This document shows, piece by piece, positions 17,143-25,063 of a DNA stretch of 64,000 nt (positions within the stretch are counted from its first letter, which is position 1; each line of letters opens with the position of its first letter). The position numbers were made by a program, and so were the translations under genes. The stretch is from positions 62,001-126,000 of the forward strand of contig JABFQV010000008.1 of assembly GCA_013141495.1 (NCBI GenBank), given 5' to 3'. The notes under the pieces are model-generated. The model saw nothing but the letters and a program-made list of their open reading frames with translations. It ran no database searches and was not told the origin of the DNA. Origin of the DNA: Methylotenera sp. (GTDB lineage Bacteria > Pseudomonadota > Gammaproteobacteria > Burkholderiales > Methylophilaceae).

Positions 17143-18168
17143 ATGATCTGGCGTAGTAAATTAAATTTTAAAAATCTTGATTGGCGTGATCGCACATTGT
17201 TATTAGCACTATTGTTGCTTGCTATTTGCATACTAAAACCACAAGCCAACCTGCCAAAGCGCGTTTTTAATTGGTATATCGTGCTGGATATTACACAAAG
17301 TATGAATGTGCGAGATATGGCCGAAAATGAAAAAGCGATGAGCCGCTTGGCATATTCTAAACGCGCGATTAGGGAATCCTTACGTGCAATGCCTTGCGGA
17401 TCGCGCGTGGCATTAGGCTTATTTACGGAGCGAGATGCCACCACCGTCACGCACCCAATGGAGGTTTGTGCCCATTTTGGCGCATTGGATGAAACAATCG
17501 CCCAGATGGATTGGCGCATGGCTTGGGCGGCGGACTCATTTATTACCAATGGATTATTTAGTGCAATAGGACAAACTCCTAAACTTGATAAAGATATGCA
17601 GTTGGCTTTTGTGAGTGACGGCCACCAGGCACCGCCAATTAATCCTGACTATGCGCCAAAATTTGAAGGTAAAGCAGGCGTAGTCAAAGGCAACGTCTTT
17701 GGCGTGGGTGGCGACACCCCGGCGCGCATTCCCAAACTGGATGAAGACGACAACATCACCGCGTACTGGGAGCTGGAGGAAGTCATGCGTTACGCGACAT
17801 TTGGTGTCAATAGAAAAACACTTTCTGCGCTAGATATGGAAAATCAACATGGGCGCAATGCACCACATGGTAGTAACCCGGCGGAGTCAACAAACGCGCA
17901 TCTTTCAGCATTAGATGAAAATAATTTAAAAGAATTAGCCAAAGTGACTGGCCTCAATTACTTACGCTTAAACAATACTAGTGCGATAGCCGATGCGCTT
18001 ACCAGCAAAAAAATGGCCGCATGGCGCATAAGTGAAACTGATTTGCGTGCATGGTTCGCGCTTCCAGCCATGTTTTTGATATTGCTATTTTTTGTACCAG
18101 CTAGCTTGCTACACAGTTTTTATACGCGGTTTATTCAACATCACATTAGGAATAGGAAAAAAGTATGA
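17143..18168 (+). CDS. mxaL: MxaL, VWA-domain protein (first copy)
   Basis: The ATG at 17143 (MIWRSKLNFKN) is chosen because it follows the mxaK stop and leaves a normal N-terminus. The frame itself is open further upstream. The protein of 341 residues has an N-terminal membrane segment (LLLALLLLAICIL), a VWA-like domain with DITQSM at the metal site, a PCGSRVALGLF motif shared with the second copy, and a C-terminal membrane segment. It overlaps mxaD by 4 bases. It is assigned to the calcium-insertion set. Confidence 0.88.
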   Translation: MIWRSKLNFKNLDWRDRTLLLALLLLAICILKPQANLPKRVFNWYIVLDITQSMNVRDMAENEKAMSRLAYSKRAIRESLRAMPCGSRVALGLFTERDATTVTHPMEVCAHFGALDETIAQMDWRMAWAADSFITNGLFSAIGQTPKLDKDMQLAFVSDGHQAPPINPDYAPKFEGKAGVVKGNVFGVGGDTPARIPKLDEDDNITAYWELEEVMRYATFGVNRKTLSALDMENQHGRNAPHGSNPAESTNAHLSALDENNLKELAKVTGLNYLRLNNTSAIADALTSKKMAAWRISETDLRAWFALPAMFLILLFFVPASLLHSFYTRFIQHHIRNRKKV

Positions 18169-18677
18169 AATTAGTTTACGCACTATTATTCTCGGTTATT
18201 GCAACACCAGTTTTTGCACACGGGCCAACACCACAGAAAACCGATCAAACTGTCACAATTAAGGCCACGCCAGATGTGGTTTGGAAGTTATTAAGCGAGC
18301 CATGCGCTATTAAAAACTGGCATCCAGACGTTGCAGACTGCCAGTCAGATACGCCACTTAAACGTACATTAACCTTAAAAAATGGTAGCAAAATTACTGA
18401 AGAGGTCGATGAAATTCTGCCCGCAGAAATGACAATCTCCTACCGTATCGGCGGCGAGATTGACATTAAAGCTTTACCCGTCAGCTCACTCACAGGTCGC
18501 ATCAAAGTTAAAGCCGAGGGTGCAGGGACGCAAGTCTCTTGGTTAGCACGCTACTATCGCGCCGATACCACCAATGAACCGCCAAAAGGTTTAGATGATG
18601 AGTCAGCACTAAAAGCGGTTAACGCTTATGTAAAAGCGGGATTGAGCGGATTGGATAAACCAGAAGTAAAAAAGTAG
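18165..18677 (+). CDS. mxaD: MxaD, periplasmic SRPBCC-fold protein
   Basis: This 170-residue protein has a signal peptide (MKLVYALLFSVIATPVFA) and a START/SRPBCC fold with IKNWHPDVADC near the entrance and WLARYYRA at the last strand. MxaD is reported in Methylobacterium to help the interaction of MDH with cytochrome cL. It is the last gene of the first accessory operon (ATGA overlap with mxaL). Two paralogues lie in the xox cluster (39788-40324 and 40842-41390). The second mxaRSACKL set lacks its own copy. Confidence 0.9.
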   Translation: MKLVYALLFSVIATPVFAHGPTPQKTDQTVTIKATPDVVWKLLSEPCAIKNWHPDVADCQSDTPLKRTLTLKNGSKITEEVDEILPAEMTISYRIGGEIDIKALPVSSLTGRIKVKAEGAGTQVSWLARYYRADTTNEPPKGLDDESALKAVNAYVKAGLSGLDKPEVKK

Positions 18678-19012
18678 AGTCTCCTACTGGAAGTTTATAC
18701 AAAAAAACTTCATGGTGGGAGATGTTAAAGCAGAGGTTTAGTCGTTAAAAATAGCATTTTAATCAGTGGTGTAAGGCAGCTCAAAATTATGTGTATGAAA
18801 TGTCGATGCATCAAAATACACCATTGAACATCTCACTAAATTAGCGATTGGACCATCAAAAATCATCAAGCTGGCTTACCATGCGTAGCCAATATCCTAG
18901 TGTAAATCGGGAGTTTCTCCCTAAATTAAAATCTGCCTTTGGCGTGTAATGGAGCCACTTAATAAATTCAGCGTCGTAATAAAAATACGGCTAAAAAATT
19001 ACAGGGGCTACT
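18678..19012. promoter_or_regulatory. Intergenic region between the two mxaRSACKL sets, with a dyad pair
   Basis: This 335-base gap has no gene. An imperfect hairpin follows mxaD (18681-18721; CTCC and GAAGTTT arms paired with AAACTTC and GGAG). It may stop or slow transcription but lacks a T-run. Near the second mxaR lies GGAGTTTCTCC (18910-18920), 93 bases before the ATG. Exactly 23 bases upstream is a half-matching AGCCAATATCC (18887-18897). This is the likely promoter region of the second set. Confidence 0.5.
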
Positions 19013-20029
19013 ATGTCTGGAAACACGCTAGAAGATTGGCGCAATCGCGCTTTAACCTATGAAAAAGAATTAAATAGCACGGTCATAGGTTTAGCACCTG
19101 CGATACGGTCTTTAGTGATTGCGATTTTTGCACGTGGGCATGTGTTGCTTGAAGGTAATGTAGGCGTAGGTAAAACTACGTTGTTACGCGCGGCGGCGCG
19201 CGGCTTGGGCGGTGGGTATCAGCGCATTGAAGGTACGATTGATTTAATGCCGCAAGATTTGATTTATCACACTTATATTGACCAAGACGGCAAGCCGCGT
19301 GTGGATCCTGGGCCGATTTTAGCGCAAGGCGAGAATCTATCTGTATTCTTTTTTAATGAGATTAACCGCGCGCGCCCGCAAGTGCATTCTTTGTTATTGC
19401 GAGTGATGGCAGAGCGCAGTATTACTGCGTTTAACCGTGAGTATTACTTTCCACATTTACTGGTATTTGCTGATCGTAATGCGGTGGAGAAAGAAGAAAC
19501 ATTCGAGTTGCCGGGCGCAGCACGTGACCGCTTTTTAATGGAGTTGGAAATTAATCCCGCTAATGATAGCGCTGTGCATAAAGCGTTAACATTTAATTCT
19601 CGCTTTCATGATACAGATAAGTTAATAGAGCAGATCACCGCTGGTAATGTTGAATTTGACGCACTCACACCTTTTGCGCCAGTAATACAAAATTCTGTGA
19701 CCGCAGGCGAGGCCGTGCAAGACTTTGTTGAGCATTTACGCAAAGCCACGCATCGACCGCAAGATTACGGTATTCAATTGCCAGATGTAGATATGGATGA
19801 ATTGATGATTGCAGGGATGGGGCCACGCGGTACGAGCATGCTAGTACGTGCCGCCAAGGTGTCTGCTTGGCTAGATGGTCGTTTAGAACTTGCACCGCAA
19901 GATGTGGCAGCGGTGTTTCATCAAGTGGTGGCGCATCGGGTGTTTTTTACGCCGATTTATGAGTTGCAACGTAGTTGGTTGGCTAAGGCTTACACGCAAG
20001 CGATATTGCATAGTGTACCTACGCCGTAA
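19013..20029 (+). CDS. mxaR: MxaR-like MoxR ATPase (second copy)
   Basis: This 338-residue AAA+ ATPase has Walker A GNVGVGKTT, Walker B FFFNEINRARPQ and the FELPGAARDRF arginine-finger region. It is highly similar to the first MxaR across the full length. It leads a second R-S-A-C-K-L set with no MDH structural genes of its own. The set lies on the same strand as the mxa cluster and upstream of the TonB/xox region. The ribosome site is CAGGGGC. The client enzyme could be MxaF, XoxF or another metalloenzyme. Confidence 0.9.
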   Translation: MSGNTLEDWRNRALTYEKELNSTVIGLAPAIRSLVIAIFARGHVLLEGNVGVGKTTLLRAAARGLGGGYQRIEGTIDLMPQDLIYHTYIDQDGKPRVDPGPILAQGENLSVFFFNEINRARPQVHSLLLRVMAERSITAFNREYYFPHLLVFADRNAVEKEETFELPGAARDRFLMELEINPANDSAVHKALTFNSRFHDTDKLIEQITAGNVEFDALTPFAPVIQNSVTAGEAVQDFVEHLRKATHRPQDYGIQLPDVDMDELMIAGMGPRGTSMLVRAAKVSAWLDGRLELAPQDVAAVFHQVVAHRVFFTPIYELQRSWLAKAYTQAILHSVPTP

Positions 20030-20030
20030 T

Positions 20031-20144
20031 ATGACAATCATCGGCGGATTTGTAGGCGTAAATTTACTTGCGCTTGCAATGATGATACTTGTGAATCAAT
20101 TCACGTCTATACAAACCTTAAAACCATGGCACAACAACCTTTAA
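20031..20144 (+). CDS. Possible 37-residue membrane peptide between mxaR and mxaS (second set)
   Basis: An ATG one base after the mxaR stop opens a 37-codon frame, MTIIGGFVGVNLLALAMMIL then VNQFTSIQTLKPWHNNL. It has one credible membrane helix and overlaps the start of mxaS by 19 bases. There is no clear Shine-Dalgarno sequence, but coupling to the mxaR stop is possible. The first set has no such spacer: its mxaS directly follows mxaR. It could be a real small protein or chance in a 96-base gap. Confidence 0.3.
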   Translation: MTIIGGFVGVNLLALAMMILVNQFTSIQTLKPWHNNL

Positions 20145-20980
20145 TTCATTATCACGTCCGCTGGCGGCCATCAGGGCATCAACCTGGCGCTAGTCGTGGC
20201 ATTGTTGCAGGTATTGGAGATCAACTCCGCTCTGTGGTGCTGTTGCGAGACCATCCAGACCCGCGACGATTAGATTTGCGCGCCAGTTTGCGTGACCCAT
20301 TTGAAAACGTTTGGGTACGTGACTTCAATCTAAACGCTGCATTGAAGGTGATTGTGTTGGTGGACACCTCGGCTTCTATGGGCTATGTCGGTAAAGTAAA
20401 TCGACTGCATGTCGCGCAAGAAATCGCTTCGCAACTGGCTTTATCAGCTTATCGTTCAGGTGATGCTTTTGGCTTGTTTGCAGCGGGTGAGAATATCAAT
20501 AAACAATGTATGTTGCCTCCCAAAGCTAACCGTGGTGCGTGGTTGTGGGTCAATCATCATTTTGCAAAAATTAAACCGCAAGGTCAGCATGCAGATGGTT
20601 TATTTTCGGTGGTGCCTTACTTGCCACAAAAGCGTTGTTTGGTTTTTGTCATCTCAGATTTTCGCTGGTCAGCTGGCAAATTAAAATTGTTATTAAAAAA
20701 ACTCAGCCACCACGACGTGGTACCTGTGATGTTGCAAGACCCTGCAGAAATAGACGAACTGCCTAAAAGTGGCATTGCTATTTTGCGTGATGTTGAAACA
20801 GGTGCCGGGCAATTTGTGTGGATGCGAGCTGGCTTGCAAAAACAGATGGAAAACCTGCGCGCACAACATATAAGCAATATTGAAGAGGCTTGCCGCAAGT
20901 ATGGCGGTAAACCGTTTGTGGTCAAGGGGGAGTTTAGTGCGGCACTTTTGACTAAATATTTTATGGAGCGTAGCACGTAA
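20126..20980 (+). CDS. mxaS: MxaS-like DUF58 protein (second copy)
   Basis: This 284-residue DUF58/MxaS-family protein has RWRPSGHQPG, HPDPRRLDLRA, the metal-site-like VDTSASM and FVISDFRWS, each matching the first copy in order. The start ATG is inside the candidate small frame at 20031. The stop overlaps the next ATG (TAATG). It is probably the soluble partner between the MoxR ATPase and the membrane VWA proteins. Confidence 0.86.
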   Translation: MAQQPLIHYHVRWRPSGHQPGASRGIVAGIGDQLRSVVLLRDHPDPRRLDLRASLRDPFENVWVRDFNLNAALKVIVLVDTSASMGYVGKVNRLHVAQEIASQLALSAYRSGDAFGLFAAGENINKQCMLPPKANRGAWLWVNHHFAKIKPQGQHADGLFSVVPYLPQKRCLVFVISDFRWSAGKLKLLLKKLSHHDVVPVMLQDPAEIDELPKSGIAILRDVETGAGQFVWMRAGLQKQMENLRAQHISNIEEACRKYGGKPFVVKGEFSAALLTKYFMERST

Positions 20981-22056
20981 TGAAAATAAGAGTTGTAATG
21001 CTACTGAGTTTGTCGCTTTTTTTGCAGACGGTATTCGCTGAGGTCAACGTTGCAACGCCTGCTGTAACAGGTCCAACAGTCAATATCACCATGCGCGATA
21101 ATGGTTATACGCTTGGCGATATGATTGCCATGCATGCAGAGTTTAATTTAGCCAAAGGCTTGGTGTTTGACCCAAATAGCGTGCCGCTAAAAGGCCCTGT
21201 GAATAATTGGTTAGATTTACGCAATGTGTCAATGGCTGAGGCTGAAAACGCCGATGGCGGGCGTAAAATCAGCATTGATTTTACATGGCAGATATTTGGC
21301 ACCGTAGAACATGCACAAACACTCAAAATCCCTGCGATACAGCTGCAAACAATTCCGCCTATAGAGAACACTAAAGGCAAGTTTGAAAAAGACGACGTTG
21401 CGAAAGACGACGTTGCAAAAGCCGCAAGCAATAAACCGCTAGCCAAACCTTTAGTGATTAGCATTCCAGCGCAGCGTTTTAATTTGTCGCCTGTGCTACC
21501 ACCCACGATTACAGAGAATACGCATCGCCCACACGCACCGCCTTTACGTTTCAATGAACGCACCCCGCTTACGTTCGCCATCATCTGCCTGAGCTTAAGC
21601 TTGCTATGCGGTGTGATTTGGCTTTGGTTACAAGATAAAATTTCATGGTTACCGCGTAATCCTGGCCCAATAACACAATTGGCACGCCAATTAAGGCAGC
21701 AAAAGTTACGCCAGCAAAACATAGGGCAAGTATTTACAGCAGAAAACTTACGCACTATTCATGCAGGATTAGCTAGCGCGGCTGGGCAGAGTTTATACCC
21801 GAATACTTTGGCTAATCTGTTTGAAACGAGCCCATATTTAGTAGCAGAAAAACCTGCGATTACACAGTTTTTTAATGCGTCATGGCAAATGTTTTATGCG
21901 AAAAATGCTAACGCAAGCGCCAGCAATATATCTGTTATAGACACGTTACGTTGGATTAACCGTGTTGCGATGGCTGAGCGTTTATCACGCAGGCAAGCCA
22001 ATAAGAGTGTGCGTCAAAAGCCCGCTACAACCTTAAATCGTGCAGTAGAAGTTTAA
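20980..22056 (+). CDS. mxaA: MxaA-like protein (second copy)
   Basis: This 358-residue protein has a signal peptide (MKIRVVMLLSLSLFLQTVFA), a periplasmic domain, one membrane segment near residue 205 (TFAIICLSLSLLCGVIWLWL) and a cytoplasmic tail. Topology and gene order match MxaA. It contains a duplicated DDVAK pentapeptide (15-bp repeat at 21391-21420). The start overlaps the mxaS stop by one base, and mxaC follows almost directly. Confidence 0.8.
   Translation: MKIRVVMLLSLSLFLQTVFAEVNVATPAVTGPTVNITMRDNGYTLGDMIAMHAEFNLAKGLVFDPNSVPLKGPVNNWLDLRNVSMAEAENADGGRKISIDFTWQIFGTVEHAQTLKIPAIQLQTIPPIENTKGKFEKDDVAKDDVAKAASNKPLAKPLVISIPAQRFNLSPVLPPTITENTHRPHAPPLRFNERTPLTFAIICLSLSLLCGVIWLWLQDKISWLPRNPGPITQLARQLRQQKLRQQNIGQVFTAENLRTIHAGLASAAGQSLYPNTLANLFETSPYLVAEKPAITQFFNASWQMFYAKNANASASNISVIDTLRWINRVAMAERLSRRQANKSVRQKPATTLNRAVEV
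21391..21420 (+). repeat. 15-bp direct repeat inside the second mxaA
   Basis: Two adjacent 15-base units, 21391-21405 and 21406-21420, differ at one base and encode DDVAK twice. The unit length equals that of the unrelated repeat in the first mxaC. Confidence 0.8.
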
Positions 22057-22059
22057 GTG

Positions 22060-23082
22060 ATGAACGCGCTACATTTTTTTAAACCAGAATTATTATGGTT
22101 GCTACCCTTAGCCTTATTACCGTTGATTTCTTATGGCGTAAAGCAGTTTAGCTTTCCGGGGCTAGAAGATTGGCCTAAGGATTTTTTATCTGATTACTTA
22201 CGTTGGGGCGTGCGTGCATTGGCAATGCTTACCCTCATTTGCTTAATTATTGCCGCCGCCGCACCATTTACTGAAGGCGGCACGGTGACGCGAGTCGGCG
22301 AAGGTGCTGAGATTGTCGTCGTATTAGATCGTAGCGGCAGTATGTCTGAAAATTTACAAAACAATGATCAAAGTGTCAATGCTAAGCCTATCAGCAAAAT
22401 TGAGGCCTCGCGTAAAGTATTACTCAAGTTTATGGATCAACGTCCCGCTGATACATTTGGCGTTGTGGCATTTAATGCGGCACCTATACGCGTCGCACCA
22501 CTTTCTGCAGATAGGGAGCTAGCCAAGGCGGCATTGCAAAGCGCGGAAACTAACAGCTCTGGCTTTACCGCGCTAAACCGTGCATTGGCGATGGGGTTGG
22601 ATTATTTTAATGGCAGACCATTTACCGCGACACGTTTAATCATGTTGGTATCAGATGGTGACGCGGTGATTGAGGGTGAAGATAGAGTCATCCTTAAACA
22701 GTTATTTAAGCAATATCGCGCAAAATTGATATGGGTGTACGTGCATGCAGGGGTAGAGAAAAATATTTTAAATAGCGTGATTGCGGGTGATAACGAAATT
22801 GTCACCAATGCTGAAATGGAAAAAATAGAAATGGATCAAAACGTTGCCATGAACCGTCTTTTTGAAGCGCTTGAGATTCCATATCAAGCGTTTGAAGTAA
22901 ACAGTGAGGAGGGTTTGCAGCATGCCGTGGCAGAAATAGAACGTGCAACCAATAAACCCACCCGCTATGAATACCGTTTACCTCGTCAAGATTATGCTGT
23001 TTATTTTTACCTGATGGCTATGTTGCTGTTGGGCGCCTTGTTTTGGTTAAAGCAGATTGAAATTAAAGCTTGGAAAGCGTAG
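22060..23082 (+). CDS. mxaC: MxaC-like VWA membrane protein (second copy)
   Basis: The ATG at 22060 is chosen over an immediately upstream GTG. The protein has about 340 residues with two N-terminal membrane segments, a VWA domain with the metal-site motif DRSGSM (VVVLDRSGSM) and a C-terminal membrane segment (YFYLMAMLLLGALFWL). It lacks the GVENL repeat of the first copy. The gene sits directly after mxaA. MIDAS residues are intact, so the VWA domain should bind a divalent ion. Confidence 0.9.
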   Translation: MNALHFFKPELLWLLPLALLPLISYGVKQFSFPGLEDWPKDFLSDYLRWGVRALAMLTLICLIIAAAAPFTEGGTVTRVGEGAEIVVVLDRSGSMSENLQNNDQSVNAKPISKIEASRKVLLKFMDQRPADTFGVVAFNAAPIRVAPLSADRELAKAALQSAETNSSGFTALNRALAMGLDYFNGRPFTATRLIMLVSDGDAVIEGEDRVILKQLFKQYRAKLIWVYVHAGVEKNILNSVIAGDNEIVTNAEMEKIEMDQNVAMNRLFEALEIPYQAFEVNSEEGLQHAVAEIERATNKPTRYEYRLPRQDYAVYFYLMAMLLLGALFWLKQIEIKAWKA

Positions 23083-23168
23083 TTGTGTAGGTGTAAATAT
23101 CTTGGCCGTTATTCTCGCTTACGCGGAAATGGCGAGTGATGAAGTATGAAAATAAGCAGGAAAAAATC

Positions 23169-23771
23169 ATGAAAATACGACATAAAATACGTCAGAAATT
23201 ACTCGACAACCTACCACGCACTTTGTTGGTGCTGGCGTCACTGCTATTGTTAGCTTCTGGATACCAATTTAGCTTATGGTGGAAGGCGCACCAACTTAAC
23301 ATTGCGTATGACAACAAAACACTATTAAAACAGTCACTGAACAATAGTGAATATCTACACGCGTACAGCATCGGATATTTGCTTGCTAGTCAAAACAAGC
23401 CCGTAGAGGCTTCAAAAGCTTTCAACATTGCAGAAGTTACGCAGGACTCTGAGTTACGCGCCCGAGCCAAGTATGCGATTGGTAATGTGCACTTTGAGGC
23501 GGCTATTGCTTCATCAAATATAGAAAAAGGCGGCTCGCATCGACGCGCAGTAGAGCGTGTGCTGTTGGCAAGAGAGGCGTATAAAGGCGCATTGCGAATT
23601 AAGCCAGACATGTACGACGCGCGCTATAACTTAGAACTGATTGATCGACTTAGCCCGGAAAAGCGTAGTGAAGGCTATGAAAACACACCAGATGGCACGA
23701 TTGGTTTGCAGCCTTATCAGCAAAATGGCACAGCGCTAATGAAGGATAATACGCGTCGGGGCTTGCCATGA
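23169..23771 (+). CDS. mxaK: MxaK-like protein (second copy)
   Basis: The ATG at 23169 (MKIRHKIRQK) is favoured by CAGGAA at the right spacing. An upstream ATG at 23136 would add 11 residues. The protein has about 200 residues with an N-terminal membrane anchor (LLVLASLLLLASGYQF) and a TPR-like domain (YSIGYLLASQNKPVEASKAF; RIKPDMYDARYNLEL). The layout matches the first MxaK. A 120-base gap with no convincing gene separates it from mxaL. Confidence 0.82.
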   Translation: MKIRHKIRQKLLDNLPRTLLVLASLLLLASGYQFSLWWKAHQLNIAYDNKTLLKQSLNNSEYLHAYSIGYLLASQNKPVEASKAFNIAEVTQDSELRARAKYAIGNVHFEAAIASSNIEKGGSHRRAVERVLLAREAYKGALRIKPDMYDARYNLELIDRLSPEKRSEGYENTPDGTIGLQPYQQNGTALMKDNTRRGLP

Positions 23772-23891
23772 TAAAGTGCTTGCACGGGTATTTATTCATT
23801 CACAAATCCAGAAAGTCAGTCATTGACGTAGTAAGCAGTCCTATCAGTTTCATCACGTATTTAATCCGTTTACATTTATTGAGCTATTATC

Positions 23892-24929
23892 ATGCGCCAT
23901 AGCCTTAAACACTGGTGGGGTCATTTCTGCGTGCATTTGCGTCATGCCGTTAAAAACGGTGCAATATTTTACATATTGGCGGGGTTGGCTTTGTTGCCGG
24001 TTTGGTTTGAGCCGCAGATGCGATTAAAAAGCGTGGTGCAAGATACGCTTTTTGTCATTGATATTAGTGAGAGCATGAATGTACGCGATGTGAATTACCC
24101 CAAACCACAAACCGACCGTCTCACGCTGGCTAAGTTAGCCGTGCGCGAAGGCATGGCTAGTCTGCCTTGTGGCTCACGTGTTGCTGTCGGGCTATTTGCT
24201 GGTGATGAGTCTGTCGTGTTGTTTGAGCCATTAGAAGTTTGCCGACATTTTCCTGCCATCGAGCAAGTTGTTTCAGGGCTGGATCGACGCATGCGCTGGA
24301 TAGGGGACTCATGGGTGACAAACGTGCTGACGGCCTCTATTATTGAAGCAGAAAAGCGCCGGCTTAATTTAGTGCTGATTACTGATGGCGATGAAATGCC
24401 GCAACGGTCTGCGCCCATCGTGACGGAGCTAGCCAAATTAAGAGGCAAAATTAAAGGCCTGTTATTAGGTGTGGGCGGTGATGCCCTGCAACCGATACCT
24501 AAGCTCAACCAAAAAGATGAAATTATTGGTTATTGGACGCGCGAAGATGCAGTGCTAGAAGGCAATCACCCTAATTTATTGCCCACCGTGCGCGCCTTGG
24601 CCAAAGGCGAGCAAGCGCCAGAGGGGATGCTAGATGAAGTCACCGAGCATGTATCCTCATTTAATAAGGTCTTTATGCAAGCGCTTTCACAAGCCTCAGG
24701 TTTTGAGTTAGTGCGCATTAATACACCTGTTGATGCGGTTAATGCACTTAAAAATAGTGATTATCAAAAACAAGCGTTAGCTGAGCGCGACGCTCGCTGG
24801 ATATTTAGCTTGGTTGCGTCGGTGCTGGTTTTTCTCGGTTGGTTTTGGCAGACTATTAAATCGACTGTGGCTAGCAGGCGCTGGTTTAAATTCAAACGTT
24901 CAGCAAGTGTTGTAATCAATGCTTCTTAA
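23892..24929 (+). CDS. mxaL: MxaL-like VWA protein (second copy)
   Basis: This 345-residue protein has an N-terminal membrane segment (IFYILAGLALLPVW), a VWA-like domain with DISESM, the shared LPCGSRVAVGLF motif and VGGDA, and a C-terminal membrane segment (WIFSLVASVLVFLGWFW). It is the last gene of the second set. The next gene begins 134 bases on, behind a dyad pair, so the set ends here. No mxaD follows. Confidence 0.87.
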   Translation: MRHSLKHWWGHFCVHLRHAVKNGAIFYILAGLALLPVWFEPQMRLKSVVQDTLFVIDISESMNVRDVNYPKPQTDRLTLAKLAVREGMASLPCGSRVAVGLFAGDESVVLFEPLEVCRHFPAIEQVVSGLDRRMRWIGDSWVTNVLTASIIEAEKRRLNLVLITDGDEMPQRSAPIVTELAKLRGKIKGLLLGVGGDALQPIPKLNQKDEIIGYWTREDAVLEGNHPNLLPTVRALAKGEQAPEGMLDEVTEHVSSFNKVFMQALSQASGFELVRINTPVDAVNALKNSDYQKQALAERDARWIFSLVASVLVFLGWFWQTIKSTVASRRWFKFKRSASVVINAS

Positions 24930-24964
24930 GATGCAGCCAAAAGATATTATTGCATCAATCATCA

Positions 24965-24999
24965 GGACTTTATCCCATACTAAATTAGGAATTTATCCC
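24965..24999 (+). promoter_or_regulatory. Paired GGA-N5-TCC dyads (perfect pair)
   Basis: GGACTTTATCC (24965-24975) and GGAATTTATCC (24988-24998) are both full matches to GGA-N5-TCC. Their starts are 23 bases apart and each is followed by C. They lie 65 bases before the beta-solenoid gene. The arrangement (two dyads two helical turns apart) suggests binding of two dimers of a regulator on one face of the DNA. Confidence 0.6.
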
Positions 25000-25063
25000 G
25001 CCAGTTTACGAAATTGCTAAGCCTATAATGATGCGTTTTTAAAATCAAATTTAGGCTTAATAA

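Noticed and set aside
23768-23896. A 42-codon frame starting in an ATGA overlap after the second mxaK
   Set aside because: It has no ribosome site, membrane helix or recognisable motif. It probably reflects spacer DNA before mxaL.
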